Shown here: piece after piece, positions 25,433-35,016 of the stretch
How positions within the stretch are numbered: position 1 is the stretch's first letter
Layout: each line of letters begins with the position of its first letter
NCBI GenBank assembly: GCA_001051155.2
Contig: JYIP02000002.1
Span: forward strand, 255,583 to 319,582
Source of the DNA: Chrysoporthe austroafricana
Lineage: Eukaryota > Ascomycota > Sordariomycetes > Diaporthales > Cryphonectriaceae
Direction: 5' to 3'
Length of the DNA: 64,000 bases
Program-made: the position numbers and the translations under genes
Notes under the pieces: generated by a model
Database searches by the model: none
Seen by the model: the letters and a program-made list of their open reading frames with translations, nothing else
Told to the model about the DNA's origin: nothing

Positions 25433-25870
25433 TCAACAGCAGTAACCCGGAACGGCACTCTCATCTGTACCATAGATACCCCAAGGTGGGTTGCAACCAT
25501 TCTCATCAGCATTCCACTCATAGAACCAGCCTGCAAATCACTACATCAGTACTGGAAGTCTCCATTGGCGCGGGTGGGCGTGAGTGAGCGCGGGTGAGCG
25601 CGAGAGCAAGTATCAACATACCATTAGCACACTGGCAGACCGCGTAGTCAACACAGCAGTCAGGGTCCTCGCTGTTGCCCGGTTTATTGTCAGTCCACAG
25701 TCTACCATGCAGAAAGATTGTCTAGAGTTGTTTACTTACAATGCGAAGCATCCGCTATCTTGACGGTCTTCAAGCTCGCGCTTGGCTGCCTCGGCTGCGG
25801 AAGCCTTAGGAGCAGCTAGAGCAGAACCAGCTAGGATGGTGAGGGCGGTCAGGGTTTGGAAGGCCTTCAT
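25433..25870 (-). CDS. Small secreted cysteine-rich protein, effector-like (92 aa)
   Basis: This gene is invisible as a single ORF. Exons 25870-25740, 25671-25622 and 25530-25433 are joined by introns of 68 nt (GTAAGT...CAACAG) and 91 nt (GTATGT...TTGCAG), with phases 2 and 1 matching exactly (279 nt). The product has a clear signal peptide (MKAFQTLTALTILAGSALA), an Ala-rich propiece with a Lys-Arg site at residues 30-31, and a mature region of about 60 residues with eight cysteines. Their spacing is C-x7-CC-x5-C-x-C-x14-C-x17-CC, with a C-terminal Cys pair. A DPDCCVDYAVCQCANGWFY segment links the first five. It would be secreted and probably cross-linked by four disulfides. It resembles fungal small secreted proteins in general, but I cannot assign a family or function. 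It is adjacent to transposon debris. Confidence 0.8.
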
Positions 25871-26004
25871 GGTGGAATAGTGAACACTTTGCTATATGAT
25901 CAAGGGCAAATGTTAGTCCTGTGCTGCTTTGTGCCTAGGATGATGAACTCTGGAAGCTGTGTGTTAATTATCCAGATCACTTCAGCAATGACATGAGCTC
26001 ATTC

Positions 26005-26375
26005 TTATACTTTTCGAGCCCCCGTACATGTGGGCATTCTAGAGCGTTTGAACACGCAGTTGAGCCGGACTTCGGACTTCTCGTGTGAGCCACCATCGTC
26101 ATATCTGCAGTCCTCGGTGTAAGCACAACCACCAGCCGCTCTCGAAAAGAGGCACTCTGGGTCGATCCCCCTCATCAGTCTTACTCTTTACCCAGAAACA
26201 CGGGTTCCGCTGGGCTGCACTGCACCATGGCCCCCATTCCCATAGTACTCACTACACAGGGATATCTAGCTTCGTCACAAGGACACCACCTCAGACAGCA
26301 GTCAGCAAAGATACCCAAGCAAGAAGTGGAAGGCTCACAGCCTGAGCGGGAGCAGATGAGCCTGCGAGCCTTCAT
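26005..26375 (-). CDS. Second small cysteine-rich ORF, start uncertain, possibly degenerate
   Basis: Two exons, about 26375-26192 and 26138-26005, join through a 53-nt intron (GTAAAG, CTGAT branch, GAGAG acceptor) in matching phase to give 105 residues ending at TAA 26005. There are 13 cysteines. The first exon packs eight of them in CSRSGCEPSTSC, DCC, RWCPC and YPC, a spacing like a cystine-knot scaffold. The second exon adds GGCAYTEDC, LNC and PTC. The only in-frame ATG (26375) gives no signal peptide. The same frame stays open upstream to about 26438 and encodes a leader-like hydrophobic run (NLLLTSLLTGSTIYLAA) but lacks an ATG, so the start may lie in another exon or be lost. It sits 135 bp upstream of the effector-like gene, same strand. 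Confidence 0.4.
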
Positions 26376-26439
26376 GACACGCGCGGCAAGGTAAATTGTT
26401 GAACCGGTCAGCAAACTAGTCAGCAGTAGATTTGTGGCT

Positions 26440-27204
26440 GCATGAAGTCTGCATATTTATTATCCACAATGGACTTGACATACGCCAAGTGTGACCCTAC
26501 ACATAGGCCGGTCTTCCTACACATTCTTTAATTCATTGGATACGTAAAAACTCAGCTTACTTGATATTACTTTGCATTTATGATGATTGCTGTTCTCTGT
26601 AAATCAAGCGAAGCAAGCCGTTTAAAAACAAATGACAAATTTAAAAATCATGTGCTCGGCCAAGTGCGCTGGCCAGACCAGACAGCTATATGAGACCTTC
26701 GTCATTCCAGCCAGCTAGGAGTTGTCACTCCTTTTTCCTAACACAAATCAAGCAACCGTCAATGACCATGTCTGTTCAAGAGGCTAATGACACAGACTCA
26801 CATTCCGGCGTCTCACATCAGCAAGCCTCTGCTACCTTTAACGATTGTCAGCATTTAGGCATTGAGACTGCCAGATGCCAGGCACAAGTACAGATTTTTC
26901 CCAGTCTTCGAAATATTACATCGACTATCTCTGGGGTTTCAACACTGGCAGAATATGCGTCGCCAGCCATATTGCGACGATTGGCGGTTAATCTTGACAA
27001 CCTCGGAAACATAAATCAGAGAATAATTAAATATGGTTGGTAACCTGGGCTCGATGTTATCCCAAACGGGTAAAAGAATACCGGCAATTTTATACACAAA
27101 AGCACACAGATCGTCAGCAATAGTCTCGTTCTGCTGCAGGTAAGCAATCCTGAAGCTTGTCTGGTCTTAGCATCGAGAAGCCATTTCGTCATTGATTTGA
27201 TGTG

Positions 27205-27237
<33 letters not shown>

Positions 27238-27514
27238 TGTTGGTGGCCTCAGAGTACGGCTACATTGGCCCGTATAGTAGCATGTGGCAACGAGCAGAGC
27301 GTGCGGATGAATTCTGAATTTCTCAAAATATTATTCTGCTACAGACTCATCCAATTACCCATATGTATCAATAGGAAGTCCATCAATATTGTTAGCACTA
27401 TTTGACGTGGAGTACCACGCAAGACTGGGCAAATCGATCGTCCGGTATATGTCAGCCTGGGCGCAATCACAGAGTGAAAAAAAATTGAGGGCCACCTACG
27501 CAACTCTCATATAT
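26440..27514. other. Intergenic, AT-rich, no supported gene
   Basis: A plus-strand frame 26690-27043 (117 codons, second ATG 26762) is open but has no recognisable domain, and I do not call it. A TG microsatellite is listed separately. The remaining sequence shows no structure I can interpret. Confidence 0.45.
27200..27238. repeat. TG dinucleotide microsatellite
   Basis: TG repeated about 19 times with one C interruption at 27211. Confidence 0.95.
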
Positions 27515-28372
27515 GTCTCGGCATTTGCCATCGCCTGTTCGTTAGTTATGTACTCGTCACCAGGATCGTCATCAGAGTTGTTGAAGGGATCAACTCCTAG
27601 CATTTGCCAGAGACCATATATTTCGTTTCTGTCTGGCGTATTCTGTGGAACTGTCATCGCATACCCCTTCCCAAGAGATGGATAAGTTCACTGCGAACCG
27701 AACCAGTCAGAATTCTTAGTTATGAGGGACATTCTCTGCGTCGACTGACTGGGAAAACGTAGTACTATCAAATTTAAGGTAGTTGATCGTGCCGGTGCCG
27801 TCTGGGAAGGCTTCCTCGTCAAAATCCCAATCGTTAACATTGGCGGCTTAACAAGTCGGCGCTCCGAGTCTAATATCAGAAAATGGTAAGTCACACAGCA
27901 CCACACAAGTTGCCGATTTCTCGTCGGTTTGGGTCGAGACAGATCCAGGAGAAAAAGTATATCCATACGCGCCACCAAGGTACCAACATCGGCCGTCAGC
28001 AGGAGCAACACCATAATGAGGTTGCCAGGCGCATCCAGAAGTGTTTAACTCCACCAATAACGGGAAATGTTTCGATTTTGGCTGCTGCATAATGCTAGAA
28101 TGACAGATCGCAAGGCTGGGTGCAATTACTGACCGGGTATGCTTCTTGTCCCAGGTTAGTAGTAGCCTCCTCTTGTGCAGTAACCATTATTGAACTGCTA
28201 GAGATCTTGGCATTCTAGTCGTTGTTGAGAGGAATCACTTTGCCATTGACATCGAAATCTGTCATTTCCTTGCAAATTGCCCAGTTTTCCTCGCAGAAAA
28301 TATATGGTGTTCCCCCGGAGACTCGACCACCATTGTTCAGCCATTTCTTCACATCATTATAGTAGACTATGG
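27515..28372 (-). pseudogene. Decayed gene of unknown family
   Basis: Three collinear coding-like blocks read leftward. Block 1 (about 28372-28130) begins YYNDVKKWLNNGGRVSGG and is broken by TAG near 28217. Block 2 (about 28090-27705) contains HFPLLVELNTSGCAWQPHY and CWYLGGAYGYTFSPGS, then TAA near 27850, then NDWDFDEEAFPDGTGTINY. Block 3 (about 27675-27515) is in another frame and contains VPQNTPDRNEIYGLW and SDDDPGDEYITNEQAM. Blocks 1 and 2 are separated by an intron-like GTCAGT...TGCAG. Both internal stops can come from a Gln codon by C-to-T change. The composition, with paired Cys and Trp, suggests an extracellular or enzymatic protein, but no family is recognised. Confidence 0.5.
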
Positions 28373-28667
28373 TACGAAATGTAAGGCAATTCGAGTATCG
28401 TACCGGCGCGATATAATCTCACAACCAGGGCTGTGACGCACGGCGGAACAGCGGCAGGCAGCTGCTCTCAATGATAGTAGAGCTAGGGCGTCGCTGGGTG
28501 AGACAGAAGCGAATAGGACCCAGCTCTTCAATGAGACCGTAATTTCGTCGCTGCTTGATGGGGGTGCAGTATTCATTCCAGATTTTAAATAACCACCGAG
28601 AAATTGATGAAATAGGCTTCTATCTACCTCGTTATTTAGAGTGTGCCATATAATAAAGTGCCTCGGT

Positions 28668-29802
28668 TTACTCTCCTTGCATCAAGCTTCCATCCTGGCT
28701 CCCCGCCATATTTTCATCTCCAGTCCGAGCAGCAGAAATAGCAGCCCGTCTGGCCTGGATCCTGAGAGACAGACGGCTCACTACACCCTTTGATGGCGGC
28801 GAGGTTGATCGTCGCGGATCGCGTGGATAATCAAGCCCTGAAGCGAGCGAGTAGAACTCATCTCCTGGCGTAGCCGGCACCATCGTAAGATCCATACCAT
28901 CCAATGATGTACTAAAGAAATCCGAGATAGTCGTCGAATGGCCATTCCGAGTGACACGGATGACCCGGTCATCTAGCACGCGTTCGATGCGCCATCCCAA
29001 CCTCTCCAGCTCCGATCTCATGCTGACTGGAAGCAACGAGCCCAATTGTGCAGCGACGCAGTCCTCCGCCGCTGCCTCCGCACTATCAACGGCAGCACTC
29101 TCATTGTCGCCCGGATCGGTCTGTGCTACAATGTGAATCTCACGGAACGTAGAGAAGAACAGGTTCGCAAAGGAGGACAAGCCGCCGGTCTCGTTCTGCC
29201 AGTTCACGCACTTGAAACGCCACCAACGCTGGGGGATGGCGATGTGGCGGACAGCACTTATGAGTCGCGGGCGATGAGTGTCATGTTCTACCGTAGCATA
29301 TGATTTTTGAGACGGACGAAATCGTTATTGATGCGGCCCCATTTGACATGATTTGTGGCGAACACCGGTTCGAATGATGGGTCGACTGTAAATGTAGCAC
29401 TATTCAGTACATCTTTTCCTCTCCCTTCACGGACGAAATTTTCTGCTCTCACAAAGGGCGTCAACTGGGAATAGCCTTACTGAACAGTAGATCTCGCTCT
29501 GGGTCGATGTATCGTATTGCATCTTTCAAAGGTGCTGGGTTATCGTTGTGATAGCGATACACAGATATACGGAGGACGTAGTGCTCGAGGGCTCTTTGAC
29601 GCGAAGCAACGCACACTCGAAATGCGACTGGATTGCCTTGCGGCGACCACGTTGACACGACCGTTCTTGTTCCGTCGCCGATACCTATGCGCAGGAATCG
29701 AGGCTCCATTGTCGCATCCCAGATGCGAAGCTGCAGGTCTTTTGGCAGGCTGCTGAGTTCTGAACGACCACCAGGGTTCGTTGTATCATCCATATTTGGC
29801 AT
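28668..29802 (-). pseudogene. 2EXR-domain-type protein, reading frame disrupted
   Basis: Starting at ATG 29802 (or 29793) the protein opens with the fungal 2EXR signature SSLPKDLQLRIWDATMEPRF, then FRVCVASRQRALEHY. The frame ends at TGA 29461, but similarity-like coding continues in a second frame (about 29425-29300, FVREGRGKDVLNSATFTVD) and then a third (about 29330-28668, DTHRPRLISAVRHIAIPQRWW, FANLFFSTFREIHIV). A 38-nt intron (GTAAGG...GAGCAG, 29480-29443) could rescue the first shift, though it is very short. No intron with good signals rescues the second. I therefore treat it as a probable pseudogene, while a real gene with unusual introns or an assembly indel remains possible. 2EXR proteins are numerous in Sordariomycetes and of unknown function. 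Confidence 0.6.
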
Positions 29803-32800
29803 GTATAAGGCGATTTGGGGCCTTGTAATGGAAGAATTGAGAAGTAGTGAAAGCAAGGGGGGAAAAGGCGATATTGCGGCCGAGGTGGTGATGCATCCAG
29901 ATGTGACTAGCGCTCACCCCTCCGACATCTTCTGTGCTCGGAGATAGACGGGACCAGGCGAACGCCCTTGCCTCGACCCGCTTCACCAGCCAGCTCGCTA
30001 ACTTACCTGTCATAAGCCCTCTTGATTCTTTTTTGAACCTCACGATAGCTTCAGTATCTTCTCGACCCCTAGCAACGGCAAAACCACATTTGTAGCTTCG
30101 AATCGCGCTCACCGCGGCTGAAACTAAGACGACAGCCCCATATTGGCATATTGGCTGTCGGCACGTAACTACTCCAGTTTATCATGCCTTCGAAACCCCT
30201 CTGTTGTTTTTTTTTTTTTTTTTGGGGGGGGGGGGGTTGAGATCGTTCGTATTCAATTTGCAGTCTAAACAGAGTTTAGACAGTCTGCTTCCAATATCGT
30301 CATCCTTCACATAGATTAAGTAGAAGAGCTAATAGCTGGTATGATCCTCGGTCACAGAGGAGGGGTCTTATTGTAAGACCCTGCGCCATACCTACGAATA
30401 CCGTCGCTATACCTCGAGGCTGGTTTCTCACTTATTTCTGCGACACAGTGGTCTCTTTGCCAGAGCCAACCCTGTGATCCCTTAATTCTGCCATCCTTCC
30501 CGGCCCAAGGAGGCATTCGGCAATGAGGGCAAACATCTGTGACAGGCCTCGAAGCAATCGACCTCGCTGCAAGGTATTGAAGAGGAGCATTTGCCAGCAG
30601 CTCAGCATCGTGAGCGATCGACCCTGTCAAAGTGTATTGGGAACAAGGGACTGCTACCAGAAGATTGCCCCCCCCCCTTCAGCTTTGCAGCCATCGGCCT
30701 TACCGGAGGGCGTTCGGAAACGACGACTGCTAGGATGACTGAAGTCGCATCTTCTTCAATCATGATACCCATTGCAATCTGATTCTTATATCACTTCGAA
30801 GGTATTGGAATGTACCGACATTATTTGAAAGTTTCGAGTCAATCAAAGCCAGCAGATAAATTGCAGGCTTTGGTGATTCTGAAGGATATGGCGTTAGTGA
30901 AGTCGTTCCGTGATCTCAGGGTTAGCTTGACCTAGAACGGACGGACTTCCTAGTCCAACCTTGGAATATACCCGCAGCTGAAACTTCAACGGGACTACAT
31001 AGGTACTACTTCTACTATGCTGTTCCTTCGAGAAGAAAGACTGAGGAAACTGGCTAGACAGCCTAAGCAACAGGCAGGTAGATTGTGCGACCTGTAGGGA
31101 TATTGCCAAGAGTGTGTCCTTCGATCCAAGTATAGATTCGGACCTCGCCCAGACACAACCATCCTAACCCTGGTTATGTTTGATATCCGATAGTGGAGAG
31201 GGCAGAGGAAACAGGCTGCCTTTCCTCCTCACTTCCCGCGGCGGCCGAGCTGAAAGGACAGTCATCGGTTTGGGGGCTCGTAGGGAAGGAATGCGGAGTT
31301 TCGTTCTAGAGGAGGATGGCAGGCTAAGTACTGATACTGTTATAGACGGGGGTTTGGCTTCAAGGACTAATCATGGAGGACGGTAGAGGTTATGGACATA
31401 TGAAAGCGGGATTGAAAGATCCACAATGCCGGGGTCAAGAAAGATGTTCCGAACTCGATTTCGAAAATTTCTAGTAATGTTGGCAAAACGACCGGATCCC
31501 GCTCGCCTTGTCACTGAGCCCGGATATATTGGGACATTGCTGTTGATCGGATGGTTCGGCGGTGATATTATTAACCTTGAAAGGCTCGACAGGCCAGCCT
31601 ACAGCAGATTCGAATTGAAAGAGCTTGCCCTGCGCCCCGACGTAGACACTAGCCCGAGTCCCGGGTGCTTTCATTTCAGCCGCCGAGCCTTGCTATGGAG
31701 CGTTGTAAAACTAATAAAGAATATTCGATTCATCTTTGTGTTGAAGGACGGTATAATTACAGAAAAGGAGGGCACCACTGCTCCACCGGCTAGCAGACAC
31801 GGCGACCTAACCGCCACCGTATGTCCTGCCCACTTTTACCGCCTGTCATTGTTTGTCTCGGGCTTGAAGCCATGTGCATCTAGGGCTCAATTCATCCCCT
31901 TGTATGATGGATAAGCTATTTAAATCTGAGAACATTCAGAGTTGGTTTCAACATTTCTCCAGGTATTTCCTTGTGGGTCGATCTAGATCATCTAACTAAA
32001 CGTCACTGACCTCGCAGGAAAAACTGGCCCCAAGTGTTCGGTGCATTACTGCTCCGCCCTTTGTCTCGAATAGGCGAACCATTCGAGATTGCCCCGATAG
32101 ACCTGGATTTTGCGGCCCGCTACGTGCATGGGCGGCGTTTAATAAATCCCACGACAGCACGGATACCTCAGAAGCGTTCTACACATCCTATCCTTGCGTC
32201 TCTATCACCATGGTCAGATTAGCACCTTCGATGACCACAAGTCTGAAGGCCGGCTTGGCTGCAGCTGATACCTATCATCCATCTGAGGCATATCCATGAA
32301 TGGGTATAATTATATGATGGCTTTGACAACGAGAGACATGGTGAGCCCCAATTCATTGACTACTAGGAGTCCACCACCCTTTTGTTATTATGAAGGGTCA
32401 ACTTCCATAGGATTGCTTGTGCACCCTTTACTTCTAGGGATGATGAAATTCTGTCGCGCCTTTCAACAAATTTCCAGATGTTTATCTTGGCATTGTGGCT
32501 TGTCCATCCAGGTAGCTGCTTAGACAGCAGCTACATACACATCGATTTTGATCCCAGGCAAATTAAAAATCCTTAGTCCTCTGGGATCTGTGCCCTAACA
32601 CTGGAGGTCATCACTGTGTCGTCTAATTGGGCCGTTTTGACCCACACACGCGATATTGTTGTGCCTAATTATGCGTAATTGTCAGTCATGAGGACTTCTA
32701 TTGGAGAACTCCTTATGTAGTCATAGTACCTTACTTTACGAGAAATGGAAAACCGTGGGATCTGAAATCCACTGCTGGTCGTCTTTGCTTGACATCGCCG

Positions 32801-32818
32801 GGCTTCCTTACTCGCTGC
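29803..32818. other. 3 kb region without a supported gene
   Basis: Open frames up to 162 codons exist (31426-31914 plus) but none has a recognisable motif, and codon use looks non-coding. A T17G13 homopolymer junction lies at 30207-30236. Decayed sequence is possible; I cannot identify an origin for it. Confidence 0.45.
30207..30236. repeat. T17-G13 homopolymer junction
   Basis: Seventeen Ts are followed directly by thirteen Gs. Such tracts are prone to length error in assemblies. Confidence 0.9.
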
Positions 32819-33286
32819 TCAGAGCTGGCACATGACGGAAAATACACCAGGGATGAGGACTTGGCTCTGGTGCTCCTCAAACCACACATACTGTCCCTCG
32901 ATCCAAGCCTTCTTGAGAGCTGCGTTCCTCTGCTCTGCAGCCGCAACGCGGTAGTGCACACGGACCATGTCCCAACACTCCCTTGTCCTGACCTCCCACG
33001 CTTGGTTCACAGCCATCAGCCACAGCTGAGCACATGAAGCACACTTGTGGCGGCGCTGAAGAGGATAATCCGGACCAAAGCTCTGAATGGTAGTGCATGG
33101 AGTGCCGGGGGTAGTGATCAGGTCTTTGGAGTTGGTGTCGGAGCCACGCATTTTTCTCTTGGTCTCTGCCTTGGTCTGCTCCATGGTAGCTCGTATCAGC
33201 TGGTCGCAGGGCTTGAAGAAGTCTTCATCATGGGAGCCTTTGATGTGGCCGCACTGGTAGCGCTTGTGGGTGTAGGTGAAGCACAT
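32819..33286 (-). CDS. Small fungal hypothetical protein with Cys/His pairs (155 aa)
   Basis: Starts at ATG 33286 and reads without interruption to TGA/TAA at 32819. The N terminus MCFTYTHKRYQCGHIKG, a Cys at residue 27, and a later RRHKCASCAQLW motif give two clusters of possible metal ligands (Cys2, Cys12, His14, Cys27; and a CxxC near residue 83). This layout recalls a group of short, lineage-restricted proteins common in Sordariomycetes that start with a C-x9-CGH pattern. The middle is basic (KAETKRKMRG). Function unknown. It stands alone between two gene-poor stretches. Confidence 0.6.
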   Translation of the reverse strand: MCFTYTHKRYQCGHIKGSHDEDFFKPCDQLIRATMEQTKAETKRKMRGSDTNSKDLITTPGTPCTTIQSFGPDYPLQRRHKCASCAQLWLMAVNQAWEVRTRECWDMVRVHYRVAAAEQRNAALKKAWIEGQYVWFEEHQSQVLIPGVFSVMCQL

Positions 33287-35016
33287 TTTCTTGACCTTGT
33301 TCGTTGAAAGTTGGAAATGATGTTTGTGATTGTTCTCATTCCAGACTGCCCTTCAGGAGATCTTGCTTGCTTGCACCCAAGTCGGTTCGGTGGAAGGCTC
33401 TCGACATTTGCTTGCCAAATTAGGCTTAAAAGCTCAGAGAACCAAATTGAGAATGTCGGCAGACAGGCGTCTTTCAAGGTGGCAACTCAATAGCTGAACA
33501 TAATGCTAAGAACTTATCGCTAAGCTTTCGGGCTCTCTGAATCATATGCAATTTGCTCTACTTACCAAGTTGTTGAATATCTCTGTAGCTCTAATGAAAG
33601 AAAGTCAAATTTTTCATCCCCATTGTAAAGATCTTGATGCGAGCTAGGCAGCAAGCTTGTTGCGAGTTGGACAGTGCAGGTTAAGAATTGTGAGAATGGT
33701 GGCAATGGGTTCCGAGGTGTTCCAATCCATACCGAATTATGAGACTGTGGGCTGAGCTTCCGAGAGCATCCGTCTTTGAAAGCATTCCGAACAATGAGTA
33801 AAGCATCATCTGTATATTCTACACCAAGCCTGGCCACTAATATTGTCTACTCTCAAGTATGGCTCTTCTGATGAAAATCCTTATCATTCTTGTAACTTTT
33901 GCTCTCTATAGACCGAGGAAGACATTTTGGGGATCAATTCGTATGGAAATTTGCTGATTCTCGAGGATATTCATGCCTGTTTGAGTCTGATGTTGTCTTA
34001 AACCTAACATTGGGGATTTGATATGTTTCATACAGCTGTCTCTATCCTCCATGTATAAAGCCGCCACTGCTGATAATATGGATTAATCTACTTCATTCTC
34101 ATTATCACCACTCTACATTACAATCGTCAGCAACAGCTGTTCTCGTTTTCTCAACCCAATTGCTTATCCAATACCAACAAGGTTCGTTTGACGTTACCTA
34201 GGTTGATGAGAAGAGCACCAACCAACACACAGACCCCCCCAACCCCACACACTCACACATACTAGTGATTTGATACAATATTCTATACTTGAATAGGCAC
34301 CTAGGTAGGCAAGCAAAATTGTGTTCAAGAATCCTTCAGTGGGAAATAGTCCTCTTGCCCTTGGGAGGCATCTTCAAAAAAAAAAAAAAGGCACCTAGGT
34401 ATTTCTTTATCAGTATTCTTCTCACCAACACCAGCTTCTCCGCTATGCATTGCACATGCAGAGCTCCGCGCTACCAGAATCCTCTATCAATGAAAAGAAG
34501 CCAATCTGATTGCTTTGCTTTCACCTGATACCTGCTTTATCGCTCGTATTGCCCCACCCTTCACTCTTTTGTTTTCCAATCTACCAGAGCCACTATTGTA
34601 CACCACCATGCCTCAGAGCGCTAGGGGATCTGCTCATGATTGCCAAAACGCTGACCTCATTGCCCTATTCTTTCAACGTTGTGCACCTTCAACTTCCGTC
34701 TACTTGCCTCCACGAGGTTACCGCCTTTCCTAATGCGTGCCCTCCATCCTTCAACCCAGATCCAGGCCAGTCGAAAACTTGAATTTGGGTCTACCTGTGG
34801 ATCGACCACGTACTGCGAGATTATCCGTCCCTCTGTCACATGCACCCCGTGGTCTAGCTGCAGATCATCAACGCTCTCAGCGGGTAGGTCTGTGAGCTCG
34901 ACCATCCTGGTGGTTCCAGAGTCCATAAGGGCCGTGTTGCATAAAGGATCTGCCGTATGACTCGCCTTTTCCAGCCTGTATCTCATCTCTCCAATATCGG
35001 CAAGATCCGGGCGTGT
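33287..35016. other. Intergenic region, one weak open frame
   Basis: Mostly AT-rich and non-coding, with an A run at 34378-34389. A TATA-like TGTATAAAG occurs at 34053-34061 on the plus strand but no gene follows it convincingly. A minus-strand frame 34657-34986 (109 codons) ends just downstream of the large gene; it has protein-like character (VELTDLPAESVDDLQLDHG) but no known domain, so I leave it uncalled. Confidence 0.4.

Noticed and set aside
26690..27043. Possible small gene on the plus strand
   Set aside because: Open but featureless; not enough to call without transcript data.
31426..31914. 162-codon plus-strand open frame
   Set aside because: No motif and no supporting promoter or neighbour evidence.
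34657..34986. Minus-strand frame just downstream of the large protein gene
   Set aside because: Looks slightly protein-like but has no domain, and it may be 3' UTR of the large gene.
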